From Cupriavidus pauculus (GTDB lineage Bacteria; Pseudomonadota; Gammaproteobacteria; Burkholderiales; Burkholderiaceae), in contig NZ_PJRP01000005.1 of NCBI RefSeq assembly GCF_002858765.1, forward strand, positions 128,087 through 192,086: DNA of 64,000 nt. The letters are read 5' to 3'. The translations under genes were made by a program, and so were the position numbers. The notes beneath the pieces are model-generated. The model did no database searches. It saw only the letters and a list, made by a program, of their open reading frames with translations, and had not been told where the DNA came from. Positions 1 through 9,724 of the stretch are shown here, piece by piece (within the stretch, counting starts at the first letter, position 1; every line of letters begins with the position of its first letter).

Positions 1-281
1 TCGAGCTTGGTCAAGTCGACGTCAGCCAGTGCCCAGACCGCCTCGGCAAATTCGGGCCGCGCCGCCAGTTCGGCAATCGGTGTCGCCGAGAGCGTGATTT
101 CCTCGCCCAGTGACAACAGCACCTCGAAGTGGCTGATGATCGCCTCGCGTGCATTGCGAATGGCGTCCTCAATGGTGTCGCCGGACGAATAGCAACCCGG
201 TACGTCGGGCACGGTCACGCCGTAGATGCTCTCGGGGTCCTTGTGAATGGCAATCGGAAATTCCATGTCGTTGCTCTCCAT
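1..281 (-). CDS. hicB: HicB antitoxin, partial (C-terminus beyond the left edge)
   Basis: Antitoxin partner of HicA; HicB proteins bind and inhibit the toxin and usually repress their own operon through a C-terminal DNA-binding domain. About 93 codons are visible. The N-terminal partial RNase-H-like fold is recognisable from the stretch MEFPIAIHKD, then YGVTVPDVPGCYSSGDT and AREAI, which is the typical HicB/UPF0150 pattern. Two in-frame ATGs exist at 279-281 and 264-266; the first is used here, the second gives the more usual N-terminus. It follows hicA by 14 bp, so the order is toxin first. The DNA-binding C-terminus is not in the window. Confidence 0.85.
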   Translation of the reverse strand, partial: MESNDMEFPIAIHKDPESIYGVTVPDVPGCYSSGDTIEDAIRNAREAIISHFEVLLSLGEEITLSATPIAELAARPEFAEAVWALADVDLTKL

Positions 282-295
282 GCGTTGCGCGGCGG

Positions 296-478
296 TCATA
301 TCAGCCGCGCCGTCCTCATGATGCTGCGTACCGTGCCGGTCGGCAGGTCCTTCTTCGGGTGCGGGACCGTGACGATCTGTACGCGCGACGGATGCTTGTA
401 AGTGAGATGGCTGCCCTTGCTGCGCACCAGGCGCCATCCCTCATGTTCCAGCAGGCGGATCAAGGCCGATGAATGCAA
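296..478 (-). CDS. hicA: HicA toxin (mRNA interferase)
   Basis: Small 60-residue double-stranded-RNA-binding-fold toxin that cleaves mRNA. The family signature is clear: LIRLLEHEGW near the N-terminus, then the catalytic-His region GSHLTYKHP (the conserved G-S-H followed by Tyr), then TVPHPKKDLPTGTVRSI. The chosen start is a TTG at 476-478, supported by a GGAGG at 484-488 on the minus strand, 5 bases upstream; no in-frame ATG would keep the N-terminal helix. It is first in a two-gene operon with hicB. A palindrome lies just upstream and may be the HicB operator. Length is normal for the family. Confidence 0.85.
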   Translation of the reverse strand: MHSSALIRLLEHEGWRLVRSKGSHLTYKHPSRVQIVTVPHPKKDLPTGTVRSIMRTARLI

Positions 479-500
479 AAGTGCCTCCTTCAGGCGATCC

Positions 501-518
501 GTGTGTAAAGATACACAC
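501..518. promoter_or_regulatory. Inverted repeat upstream of hicAB, candidate HicB operator
   Basis: Perfect 7-bp arms GTGTGTA and TACACAC separated by AAGA, 22 bp upstream of the hicA start. HicB and related antitoxins autoregulate through such short palindromes; assigning this one to HicB is inference from position. Confidence 0.5.
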
Positions 519-790
519 GATAGTGAAGGGGGCGCAAGCGGTTTGTGTATGGAGGGAGACTCTACGTGGCGCAGATCAAGAAGTCGTGGGCCGGATTCTC
601 AAAATGCAGGCAGGCGACGGGATTTGTCACCAAGCCATGCGGCGCGCTGCAAACTTGTCAGTCATCACAGTCTGTAACCAGATGTTTCCGACAAAAACTG
701 TCACCTGCGACGTCAGATCGGCCTGGCACGATCCTTGGATAGGTCAGGTGAGCCAGCACGCAGAGGCCGGCAACCAGACGGGTCGCAAAA
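519..790. other. Intergenic region between hicA and the pilin gene
   Basis: No convincing gene is seen; the overlapping open frames have no recognisable motif. The right part holds several TGTC words and the sigma-54-like element listed separately. Confidence 0.5.
724..739 (+). promoter_or_regulatory. Sigma-54-like -24/-12 element upstream of the pilin gene
   Basis: TGGCAC, 5 bases, then TTGGA, against the consensus TGGCAC-N5-TTGCW: the -24 half is perfect and the -12 half has G for C. It ends about 50 bp before the pilin start. Major type IV pilin genes are commonly RpoN/PilR dependent, and TGTC words that resemble PilR tracts lie upstream. The function is inferred. Confidence 0.4.
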
Positions 791-1312
791 ATGAAAAAAG
801 CACGGACGGGAAGATGGCCGGGGAGGGCCGCGGCAGGCGTCCCGGTGCAGTGCATGGCCTGGCGGCCATCACTAAACCGCGGATTCACGCTGATCGAGGT
901 GATGATCGTGGTGGCGATCGTGGGCATTCTGGCCGCGATCGCCATTCCGACATATCAGAACTTCTTGGTGAAGGCCGAAATAGGCCGCGCGCTATGGGAA
1001 GCGTCGGCCTACAAGATTCCGGTCGAAGAGCGACTGGATAATGGGGTGCACGAGTTTGCGAACCCGACCGATTCGCTTGGCTACGTCAAGTCGTCGTCGA
1101 CGGCGACCGCGAACCGGTTCACGTTCAATGCGGACGGCTCGGGCAGCATCGTCGTCACGCTCGACGGCAATGTGCATCCGGCAGTCAAGGGTACTCGCAT
1201 TACGGTAGGGCGCCTGTCAGACGGTACGTGGAACTGCGCGGTGCGGGGCGGCACGGATGCCATCACCGCCGTGCACCTGCCGCTGTCATGCTCCCTCGAC
1301 ACTTCGAGCTGA
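791..1312 (+). CDS. Type IV pilin-like protein (prepilin)
   Basis: Class IVa pilin subunit expected to be processed by the prepilin peptidase PilD and assembled into a type IV pilus or pseudopilus. The processing site and helix are unmistakable: G then FTLIEVMIVVAIVGILAAIA, with the conserved Glu at +5 of the mature protein. A C-terminal Cys pair (WNC and LSC) fits the disulfide-bounded D-region of pilins. The listed start gives a 31-residue leader; the internal ATG at 854 would give a more usual 10-residue leader (MAWRPSLNRG), and neither has a strong ribosome site. The mature protein is about 142 residues. It stands alone, with no pilus assembly genes in the window, and converges on suhB with an 18-bp gap. 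Confidence 0.85.
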   Translation: MKKARTGRWPGRAAAGVPVQCMAWRPSLNRGFTLIEVMIVVAIVGILAAIAIPTYQNFLVKAEIGRALWEASAYKIPVEERLDNGVHEFANPTDSLGYVKSSSTATANRFTFNADGSGSIVVTLDGNVHPAVKGTRITVGRLSDGTWNCAVRGGTDAITAVHLPLSCSLDTSS

Positions 1313-1330
1313 ACTGTTGCGCCCGGCGGC

Positions 1331-2164
1331 TCAGTCCGCGATCGGCTTCAGCTTGGGCTTGACGTTGTCCAGCGAGAACGGCGACAGCAGGCGCACCATC
1401 TGCGCGAACGCCTTCGGGTTGCCCGCCAGCACTTCGCCCTGTTCCATCTGGCGCGATTCGCCGTTGTAGTTGCCCACCAGGCCGCCCGCTTCGGTGATCA
1501 GCAGCATGCCGGCAGCCATGTCCCACGGCTTCAGGCCACGCTCGAAGAAGCCATCCAGGCGGCCGCATGCTACATAGGCCAGGTCCAGTGCGGCAGCACC
1601 CGGGCGACGCAGGCCGGCGCAGCTGCGCGTCATCAGCGCGAAGATTTCCAGGTATTCGTCCATCCCTTCCAGGTCGCGGAACGGGAAACCCGTGCCGATC
1701 AGGCAGTCGGCCAGCTTGTCGCGGCGCGTGACGCGGATGCGGCGGTTGTTCAGGAATGCACCGGCGCCCTTGCTGGCCGTGAACAGTTCGTCGCGCGTGG
1801 GATCGTAGACCACGGCTTGCGACGGCACGCCCTTGTGCAGCAGGCCGATGGACACTGCGTATTGCGGAAAGCCGTGGATGAAGTTGGTGGTGCCGTCCAG
1901 CGGATCGATCACCCAGGTGAATTCGTGCTGGTCGTCGCCCTCGGCCCAGGATTGGCCGGACTCTTCCGCTAGAATGGCGTGCTCGGGGTACGCCGTGCGG
2001 ATGATCTCGATGATGGCGGCTTCGGCCGCGCGGTCGACTTCGGTCACGAAATCGTTGTGCTGTTTGCGCGAAACGCGGACCAGATCGACGTCGATCGACG
2101 CACGGTTGATGATGGATCCCGCCTTGCGGGCCGCCTTGACGGCGATATTGAGCATCGGATGCAT
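1331..2164 (-). CDS. suhB: Inositol-1-monophosphatase family protein SuhB
   Basis: Mg2+-dependent phosphatase of the inositol monophosphatase family; in proteobacteria SuhB also takes part in rRNA transcription antitermination. 277 residues, normal length. Motifs in order: LAEES (metal-binding Glu), [15 protein letters not shown] (the signature D-P-x-D-G-T), and the C-terminal [11 protein letters not shown]. The start [16 protein letters not shown] matches the family N-terminus; the frame stays open upstream but that extension has no family similarity. It lies back to back with trmJ (divergent), the common arrangement in Burkholderiaceae. Confidence 0.95.
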   Translation of the reverse strand: MHPMLNIAVKAARKAGSIINRASIDVDLVRVSRKQHNDFVTEVDRAAEAAIIEIIRTAYPEHAILAEESGQSWAEGDDQHEFTWVIDPLDGTTNFIHGFPQYAVSIGLLHKGVPSQAVVYDPTRDELFTASKGAGAFLNNRRIRVTRRDKLADCLIGTGFPFRDLEGMDEYLEIFALMTRSCAGLRRPGAAALDLAYVACGRLDGFFERGLKPWDMAAGMLLITEAGGLVGNYNGESRQMEQGEVLAGNPKAFAQMVRLLSPFSLDNVKPKLKPIAD

Positions 2165-2393
2165 GAATCTCTCCAGGGGCCGCACGGACGTGATTCGCGA
2201 CAGCAGCATCCACCGGCAGTGGGTGGTTGGCGCGCGAACCGCCCGGCATTGGCCGAACAGCACAACAGATTGTAGAAGAACGAGGGGCGTCGCCCTGTTG
2301 GGCGCCGCACCGCAATTGGAAGGCGCCATTGTATAGGAACCCGGCCCGCTGTACGAGCCGACGACGGCAAAGGCCGTGGCAAGGGCATCCCAG

Positions 2394-3284
2394 ATGACTG
2401 AAGCATTGAATTCCCAGGTGGGACCCATTTCCGCAGACGTCGTGAGTGGCGTTTCGAGCATTTTTGACCGTGTGCGCGTGGTGCTGGTGGAAACCAGCCA
2501 CCCAGGCAACGTGGGCTCGGTGGCGCGGGCGATGAAGACCATGGGCTTCGGCGACCAGCCTGGCAGCCTGGTACTGGTATCGCCTCGCGAGCCGGGCGTG
2601 CTGACGCACCCGGATGCCGTGGCGATGGCCAGCGGCGCCGATGACGTGCTGGCCGGCGCCCGCATCGTCGACAACGTGGAAACCGCGCTGGCAGGCACGG
2701 CCTTTACCGTGGCGATGACCGCGCGGCAGCGCGAATTTGGCCCGCCGCGGCTGTTGCCGCGTGCCGCCGCCGCGCGGGCCCACGCCGTGCTGGCGGCCGA
2801 TGGCGGGGGCGCCATTGCCTTCGTGTTCGGCAACGAGCGCTACGGGCTGCCCAACGAGGCGGTGCTGCGCTGTTCGGCCGTGACCCATATTCCCGCCAAC
2901 CCTGCGTACGCGTCGCTGAACCTTGCGCAAGCGGTGCAACTGATCGCCTACGAGATGCGGCTGGCACTGCTGGAAGGGCAGCCGATGCCGGGCGAGGCGC
3001 CGGACGGCGTACCGAATATCGGCTATGCTGGGGAGCCCGCCACGGCGGAGCAGGTCGAATCGATGTTCGGCCATCTGCAAGCCGGGCTGGTCGCCATCGG
3101 ATTCCTCGATCCGGACAACCCGCGCAAGCTGATGCCGCGTCTGCGGCGGATGTTCGCCCGGGCCGGGCTCGAACGCGAAGAGGTCAACATCCTGCGCGGC
3201 ATCGCCAAACGCATGCTGCTGACGGGCGATGACGACGGCAAGGGCCCACAGGGCGGCCAGACAGACGGCAACAAGGAAAGCTGA
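2394..3284 (+). CDS. trmJ: tRNA (cytidine/uridine-2'-O-)-methyltransferase TrmJ
   Basis: SPOUT-class enzyme that 2'-O-methylates tRNA position 32 with S-adenosylmethionine. 296 residues. Family motifs: [22 protein letters not shown] near the N-terminus, then the knot-forming [13 protein letters not shown] and the [17 protein letters not shown] segment. The C-terminal third is the short extension seen in TrmJ but not TrmL. ATG at 2394 is preferred, with AAGGG about 9 bases upstream; a GTG at 2376 in the same frame is the alternative. Divergent from suhB across about 230 bp. Confidence 0.93.
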   Translation: MTEALNSQVGPISADVVSGVSSIFDRVRVVLVETSHPGNVGSVARAMKTMGFGDQPGSLVLVSPREPGVLTHPDAVAMASGADDVLAGARIVDNVETALAGTAFTVAMTARQREFGPPRLLPRAAAARAHAVLAADGGGAIAFVFGNERYGLPNEAVLRCSAVTHIPANPAYASLNLAQAVQLIAYEMRLALLEGQPMPGEAPDGVPNIGYAGEPATAEQVESMFGHLQAGLVAIGFLDPDNPRKLMPRLRRMFARAGLEREEVNILRGIAKRMLLTGDDDGKGPQGGQTDGNKES

Positions 3285-3585
3285 ACCGTGATTTCCATCC
3301 CGGCATACGACATGCGCAACGATTCCACTGGCCTGCCCCCCGGCCAGATCGGTCTTCGCGCGTGCGTGAGTCAGCCGGCGCGATGTTGAAGCCGTCGCGA
3401 CCCGAAAAGCCCTGATGGCCTCAGGGCCCGGCGGCGGGCGCACAAATCTCTTACACTCCCTGCTCGCACGCGCCCAGGCCGTCCCCCACGCAATCAAGAA
3501 GCACAATACCGGCTCCTGACCGCGCCGGCGACCGTTCGCACGTTGGGCGAATGGCGCATCGGCGCGGCAACACGACACGACGAAG
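3285..3585. other. Intergenic region trmJ-cysE
   Basis: 301 bases without a gene. The only structure noted is a small perfect hairpin at 3409-3427 (GCCCTGA and TCAGGGC around TGGCC), with no T-tract on the plus strand. Confidence 0.4.
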
Positions 3586-4329
3586 ATGTTCACTCGCCTG
3601 AAGGAAGATATCGATGCCATCATGCGGCGCGACCCCGCCGCACGCAGCCGCCTGGAAGTGCTGACCTGCTACCCGGGTCTGCATGCGGTGATATTCCATC
3701 GCGTGGCCCACGCTTGCTGGGGCGGCGGATTTCACTGGCTCGGCCGCTGGATTTCGCACTGGTCGCGCTGGCTGACCGGGATCGAGATCCATCCGGCGGT
3801 CAAGCTGGGCCGCCGCGTATTCATCGACCACGGCATGGGTGTGGTGATCGGGGAGACGGCCGAAATTGGCGACGACTGCACGATCTATCAGGGCGTCACG
3901 CTGGGTGGTACGTCGCTCTACAAGGGTCAGAAGCGCCATCCGACGCTGGGCGCTGGCGTGGTGGTCAGTGCCGGCGCCAAGGTACTCGGCGGATTCGAGG
4001 TGGGCGACGGCGCCCGCGTCGGCTCGAACGCCGTGGTGCTCAAGCCGGTGCCGCCGGGCGCCACCGCGGTGGGTATTCCGGCCCGCATCATCATGCCGGA
4101 CGCGCCGCCGCAGCAGCAGGGCGCCAGGCAGGAATTCTCGGCCTACGGCATCACGCCGAACGCCGACGATCCGGTATCGCTGGCGCTCAAGAGCCTGATC
4201 GACAACGCGGCCAAGCAACATGACCGCATCGAGGCCGTGCTGGCCGCGCTCGACCGCCTCGGCGAACATCTCGAGAACACGCCGAACGACCGCTTCGACG
4301 CGAGCGAACTGCGCAAGCTGATGAAATAG
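3586..4329 (+). CDS. cysE: Serine O-acetyltransferase CysE
   Basis: Transfers acetyl from acetyl-CoA to L-serine, the first committed step of cysteine synthesis. 247 residues; this is the shorter CysE form common in betaproteobacteria. After the N-terminal helical domain comes the left-handed beta-helix with hexapeptide repeats: [26 protein letters not shown], then the catalytic loop [20 protein letters not shown], and [24 protein letters not shown]. The C-terminal tail after about residue 175 is longer than the minimal catalytic core. It converges on lpxH; a GC-rich hairpin lies between them. Confidence 0.95.
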   Translation: MFTRLKEDIDAIMRRDPAARSRLEVLTCYPGLHAVIFHRVAHACWGGGFHWLGRWISHWSRWLTGIEIHPAVKLGRRVFIDHGMGVVIGETAEIGDDCTIYQGVTLGGTSLYKGQKRHPTLGAGVVVSAGAKVLGGFEVGDGARVGSNAVVLKPVPPGATAVGIPARIIMPDAPPQQQGARQEFSAYGITPNADDPVSLALKSLIDNAAKQHDRIEAVLAALDRLGEHLENTPNDRFDASELRKLMK

Positions 4330-4352
4330 GCGTACGGGCGACAGACTGGCAC

Positions 4353-4372
4353 GCCGTGCGGTGTGGCACGGC
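4353..4372. terminator. Hairpin between cysE and lpxH, possible bidirectional terminator
   Basis: Arms GCCGTGC and GCACGGC around GGTGTG, between two convergent genes. No T-run follows on either strand, so factor-independent termination is doubtful. Confidence 0.3.
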
Positions 4373-4392
4373 TCGCGGGGTGGATGGCATCG

Positions 4393-5220
4393 TCAATCCA
4401 CCTGCGGCAATAACGTGAAACCGCCAGTATCCAGTTGCAGCACGGCCGCCCGTGGATGGCGGCCATCGAGATCCCAGTCGGTGAGCACCCAGCGGTCGCC
4501 GCGTGCGTGCGCGTGGCGGGCCGGCCGGTGCGTGTGGCCGTGGATCAGCGTAGGCGCGCCGCTGGACGCCAGCAGCGCATCGACGGCTGCGGGTGTGGCA
4601 TCGCCGTAGTCTGGTGGCGCAGCGCCTTCGGCCTGGCGTGCCCGGCCTGCCTCGCTGTCGGCCCGCAGCCGGCGCGCGATCTTCATCCGCGTGGACATCG
4701 GCAGTGCCAGGAACAGTCGCTGCACCCAGCGCTTGCGGGTCCAGTTGCGGAAGCGGATGTAGCGCGGATCGTCGGTGCAGAGCATGTCGCCGTGGCTCAG
4801 CACCACGCGCTGACCGGCGCAATGGATGACCGAAGGGTCCGGCAGCAATGCGGCGCCGGCCGCATCGGCAAAGCGTCGGCCAATCAGAAAATCGCGATTG
4901 CCGTGCATCAGGTAGACCGGCACGCCGGCATGGGCCAGCCGGCGCAAGGCGGCCGCCACCTCCGCCGCGAACGGTGTCCCGGTTTCCTCGTCGCCCACCC
5001 AGAACTCGAAAAAATCACCCAGGATGAACAGCGTTCCTGCCTGCCGGGCGGCCTGGTCCAGCACGCGCTGGAACGCGGCCAGCGTGCGCGGCATGCCGGG
5101 CGTCAGGTGCAGGTCGGAAATGAACCACGCCGGCGCCTGCACCTGGATCGGTGCGGCCGCCGGCGTGCGGTCGGATGCGGTCATGCGTTTCGAAAGAGGT
5201 GTGTTCACCACGAGCGGCAT
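4393..5220 (-). CDS. lpxH: UDP-2,3-diacylglucosamine diphosphatase LpxH
   Basis: Mn2+-dependent calcineurin-like phosphoesterase that makes lipid X from UDP-2,3-diacylglucosamine in lipid A synthesis at the inner membrane face. 275 residues. Metal-binding motifs are all present: FISDLHL, ILGDFFEFWVGDE, LMHGNRDFLIG, VLSHGDMLCTDD and LIHGHTHRPARH. The first 28 residues are a variable, Ala/Pro-rich lead; an internal ATG at 5182-5184 could be the true start. It follows ppiB by 30 bp on the same strand, so ppiB-lpxH are probably co-transcribed. Confidence 0.93.
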   Translation of the reverse strand: MPLVVNTPLSKRMTASDRTPAAAPIQVQAPAWFISDLHLTPGMPRTLAAFQRVLDQAARQAGTLFILGDFFEFWVGDEETGTPFAAEVAAALRRLAHAGVPVYLMHGNRDFLIGRRFADAAGAALLPDPSVIHCAGQRVVLSHGDMLCTDDPRYIRFRNWTRKRWVQRLFLALPMSTRMKIARRLRADSEAGRARQAEGAAPPDYGDATPAAVDALLASSGAPTLIHGHTHRPARHAHARGDRWVLTDWDLDGRHPRAAVLQLDTGGFTLLPQVD

Positions 5221-5250
5221 GCCGCCATCGACAGGAACGTTGCCGTCGGA

Positions 5251-5751
5251 TTACTCGACGATCGTGGCCTTCTGGATCACCACGTCGTCCATCGGCACGT
5301 CCTGGTGGAAGCCCGAGCTGGCGGTGCGCACGCCCTTGATGGCGTCCACGACGTCGGTGCCTTCCACGATCTTGCCGAACACGGCGTAGCCGAAGCCTTG
5401 CGGCGTGGGCGAGCTGAAGTTCAGGAAGTCGTTGTCCACCACGTTGATGAAGAACTGGGCCGTGGCCGAATGCGGCGCGTTGGTGCGGGCCATGGCAACC
5501 GTGTAGCGGTCGTTCTTCAGGCCATTGCCGGCCTCGTTTTCGATCGGGGCATCGGTGTCCTTCTGCTTCATGCCCGGCTCGAAGCCGCCGCCCTGGATCA
5601 TGAAGTTCTTGATCACGCGATGGAAGATCGTGTTGTCATAGTGGCCCTTGCGCACGTACGACAGGAAGTTCTCCACCGTCTTCGGGGCCTTTTCGGCATC
5701 CAGTTCGATCGTGATGACGCCTTGCGTCGTTTGGAGTTGTACCTTGCTCAT
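5251..5751 (-). CDS. ppiB: Cytoplasmic peptidyl-prolyl cis-trans isomerase B (cyclophilin)
   Basis: Cyclophilin that isomerises X-Pro bonds in the cytosol. 166 residues, no signal peptide. Typical motifs: [20 protein letters not shown] (the active-site F-H-R-V), [22 protein letters not shown] segment, and [14 protein letters not shown]. It sits downstream of the periplasmic paralogue ppiA with about 50 bp between them, and upstream of lpxH, the standard Burkholderiaceae order. Confidence 0.95.
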   Translation of the reverse strand: MSKVQLQTTQGVITIELDAEKAPKTVENFLSYVRKGHYDNTIFHRVIKNFMIQGGGFEPGMKQKDTDAPIENEAGNGLKNDRYTVAMARTNAPHSATAQFFINVVDNDFLNFSSPTPQGFGYAVFGKIVEGTDVVDAIKGVRTASSGFHQDVPMDDVVIQKATIVE

Positions 5752-5801
5752 GGGTTACCTCTGTTCTGTGACGGTTATGGCCACGCGCGATGCGCGCGGT
5801 A

Positions 5802-6410
5802 TTACTTGGTGACGACGGTGGCGGACTCGATCACGATCGGTGCGGCCGGCACGTTGCGCATGGCGCCGTAAGCCGTGGTCGGAGTGGTCTTGATCTTGTC
5901 GATCGTGTCCATGCCCTCCACCACCTTGCCGAATACGGCATATCCGTTGCCATCGGGCTGCGGGTAGTCGAGGCTCGGATTATCCACCACATTGACGAAG
6001 AACTGCGCAGTGGCCGAATTGGGATTCGACGTGCGCGCCATGGCAAGCGTGCCGGCCTTGTTCTTCAGGCCATTCTGCGCTTCCAGCGGAATCGGGGCGC
6101 GCGTGGCCTTTTCCTTCATGTCGCGGTCGAAGCCGCCACCCTGCACCATGAAGCCATTGATCACGCGGTGGAAGATCGTGCCGCCGTAGAAGCCGCTCTT
6201 CACGTATTCCATGAAGTTGGCGACGGTCTTCGGGGCGGCGTCGGGGTACACCTCGACCGTGAACTTGCCTGCGCTGGTGACGAACTGCACACGCTCGGTC
6301 TTCGGCGCGGCGGCGGCCGGGCTGGCGCCCTGGGCCATGGCGGCCAGCGGAGACAGTGCGGTGGCGGCGGCCACCAGGCCAGCCAGGACGATGCGGCGGG
6401 AAAGGTTCAT
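5802..6410 (-). CDS. ppiA: Periplasmic peptidyl-prolyl cis-trans isomerase A
   Basis: Exported cyclophilin acting on folding outer-membrane and periplasmic proteins. 202 residues from the ATG at 6408-6410. The N-terminus MNLSRRIVLAGLVAAATALS then PLAAMAQG is a classical Sec signal peptide with cleavage after AMA-Q or nearby. The catalytic region reads GGTIFHRVINGFMVQGGGFD, followed by SATAQFFVNVVDN and FGKVVEGMDTIDKI. It is about 55% alike by eye to the neighbouring ppiB, so the pair probably arose by duplication. First or second gene in a minus-strand run after the TPR gene. Confidence 0.93.
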   Translation of the reverse strand: MNLSRRIVLAGLVAAATALSPLAAMAQGASPAAAAPKTERVQFVTSAGKFTVEVYPDAAPKTVANFMEYVKSGFYGGTIFHRVINGFMVQGGGFDRDMKEKATRAPIPLEAQNGLKNKAGTLAMARTSNPNSATAQFFVNVVDNPSLDYPQPDGNGYAVFGKVVEGMDTIDKIKTTPTTAYGAMRNVPAAPIVIESATVVTK

Positions 6411-6493
6411 CTGTGGAACTCCGTCTTGCAATACAGGTAAGCGGATCGGGCAGGCGGCCGGCGCCAATGACGCCGGCACGGCTGCCTGGGTGT

Positions 6494-7210
6494 CTAGCGG
6501 GCCGCCGGCGCGCTGGCCGGTGCCTTGCGCGATCTTGGGGCGGCGGCCGGGGAAGCAGCTGGTGCCGGAGCCGGGGCTGCGGCCGGGGTCCCGCCTACTT
6601 GGCGCAAGCCTGCCGCGGCGCGTGCGTCGGCCGGATTGCGGCGTACCGCATCGCCGTATGCCTTTTCGGCCAGGCGGCGATAGACATCGCCCAGGTTGCT
6701 GTAGGCGATGGCGTAATCGGGCTTGGCATCGATGGCCAGCAGCAGTTCGGCCTCGGCGCGCTTCAGGTCGCCGCGCTTGGCGTAGAGCAGGGCGAGGTTG
6801 TTGTGCGGCTCGGGCAACTCGGGAAAGTCCTGTGCCATTTCGGCAAACGCCTGGATGGCCTGGTCGTCATGGCCTGCCTGCGCCATGGCCCATGCGCGCT
6901 GGAAGCGGGCCTGGGCGTTGCGCGGGTTGCTGGCAAGCACCTTGTCGAAGCCCTTGATGGCGTCCTCGTAGCGCTTGTCGTTGACGGCCTTCTGCGCCGG
7001 CACCATGCCGGAGTCCGTGGACGCCACGCCGCTGGTGGGTGCCGGCGGGGCCGGCACGGACACCGGCCCGTTCTGCGCCAGGGCCGGCGCGGCAGCCAGG
7101 GTCGCCGCCATCGCCAGCGCGCCGCCGGCGGCACGAAGGGCGGAGCGGCCGGACAGGCCGGCGCCGCGGCGGGCCGTTGCAAGAATGGTGAGAGGCAGAA
7201 GCAGGCTCAT
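6494..7210 (-). CDS. Exported tetratricopeptide-repeat protein
   Basis: About 238 residues from the ATG at 7208-7210 (MSLLLPLTIL); 10 further codons are open upstream. A hydrophobic stretch ending in LAAAPALAQ suggests a signal peptide of unusual length, so the protein is probably periplasmic. Roughly residues 80-190 form TPR units, with typical A/G/Y patterns such as AIKGFDKVLASNPRNAQARF, PHNNLALLYAKRGDLKRAEA and YAIAYSNLGDVYRRLAEKAY. The C-terminus is Pro/Ala-rich. TPR proteins are scaffolds, so no specific partner can be named. It is divergent from cysS and precedes ppiA-ppiB-lpxH on the same strand. Confidence 0.8.
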   Translation of the reverse strand: MSLLLPLTILATARRGAGLSGRSALRAAGGALAMAATLAAAPALAQNGPVSVPAPPAPTSGVASTDSGMVPAQKAVNDKRYEDAIKGFDKVLASNPRNAQARFQRAWAMAQAGHDDQAIQAFAEMAQDFPELPEPHNNLALLYAKRGDLKRAEAELLLAIDAKPDYAIAYSNLGDVYRRLAEKAYGDAVRRNPADARAAAGLRQVGGTPAAAPAPAPAASPAAAPRSRKAPASAPAAR

Positions 7211-7376
7211 GTAAGGGCGGTCCGTTATACTCCGCGGCATTCTAGCAAAGCGGCAGGGCGTGCAGGACAGGGCGCAATGCCGAGGCCCGCCTCAGGTCGT
7301 CCCGACAAGCTTCCGGTAAGATATGGGGCCCGTGCGCCATCGCGCGCACCGCATCGTCACCCAATCACATCGCTCC

Positions 7377-8761
<1,385 letters not shown>

Positions 8762-8765
<4 letters not shown>

Positions 8766-9589
8766 ACGCTGCCGTGCGCAAGCCGAAGTCCGCTGCCGTG
8801 GCGCCGAAGCCTGCCGGCAAGACTGCGGCCAGGCAGGCGCCCAAGGTGCCGGCGAAAGGGCTGGCCAAGGACGTCGCCAAGGTATCCGCGACGGCCAGGG
8901 GCAAGGCGCGCAAGCCTGACATGCCCGAGGCGCAGGCCGTTCCGCTACCCGTGGAGACGGTGGTGGACGCTGTGCGGCCCGCCTACTGGGACGAAGCCTG
9001 CGCGGACCTGATGAAGCGGGACCGCATCCTGCGCAAGATGATTCCGACGTACGGGCCCGCGCACCTGGTGTCGCGCGGCGATCCGTTCATTACGCTGGCC
9101 CGCTCGATCGTCGGCCAGCAGATTTCGGTCAAGGCCGCCCAGTCTGTCTGGGAGCGCCTGGTGACGCTGTGCCCGCGCGTGACGCCGGCCCAGTTCCTGA
9201 AGGCCGGCACCGAACAACTGGCCGGCTGCGGCCTGTCGAAGCGCAAGGCCGAGTACATCACCGATCTGGCCGAACATTTCAAGGCTGGCACTGTCCATGT
9301 CAAGGAATGGGCCGGCATGGATGACGAAGCCGTGATCGCTGAGTTGACGCAGATCCGTGGCATCGGCCGCTGGACGGCGGAGATGTTCCTGATGTTCAAT
9401 CTGATGCGGCCCAACGTGCTGCCGCTTGATGACGTCGGTCTGATCAATGCGATCTCGACCAACTATTTCAGCGGCGAACCCGTCACGCGGAGCGAGGCGC
9501 GCGAGGTGGCGGCGAACTGGGAGCCCTGGCGCACCGTGGCCACCTGGTATATGTGGCGCAGTCTGGACCCGTTGCCAGTGACGTATTAG
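8762..9589 (+). CDS. DNA-3-methyladenine glycosylase II (AlkA-like) with a Lys/Ala-rich tail
   Basis: HhH-GPD base-excision glycosylase that removes alkylated purines. About 275 residues. Core motifs: [19 protein letters not shown], the helix-hairpin-helix [18 protein letters not shown], and the catalytic Asp in [13 protein letters not shown]. The first 55 residues or so are outside the fold and rich in Lys, Ala and Pro ([20 protein letters not shown]), like a histone H1 tail. A TTG at 8762 is chosen because GGAGG at 8752-8756 sits right before it and it overlaps the cysS stop as TTGA; a GTG at 8750 is the alternative. Co-transcribed with cysS. Confidence 0.88.
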
Positions 9590-9622
9590 GTACTGGATCG
9601 GGTGCATTGCAGCAGTGACAGC

Positions 9623-9655
9623 GTTGATTCTTGCTAAATATGCATAAGAATCAAC
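9623..9655. repeat. Inverted repeat between alkA and accA
   Basis: Perfect 10-bp arms GTTGATTCTT and AAGAATCAAC with a 13-base A/T-rich loop, in the 135-bp gap before accA. No T-run follows on the plus strand. It may be a weak terminator for cysS-alkA or an operator for accA. Confidence 0.5.
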
Positions 9656-9724
9656 ATATTGGGCGGCGGATTTCCGGATTTTTTCCGGTAGAATGCGCCC
9701 CTTCACAGACAGGTCCGCGTTTTT

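Noticed and set aside
1263..3623. 786-codon open frame on the minus strand
   Set aside because: It overlaps suhB, trmJ and more in another frame; the protein has no domain and shows the Arg/His-rich bias of antisense shadow reading.
4435..5871. 478-codon plus-strand frame opposite lpxH and ppiB
   Set aside because: Antisense shadow, no recognised domain.
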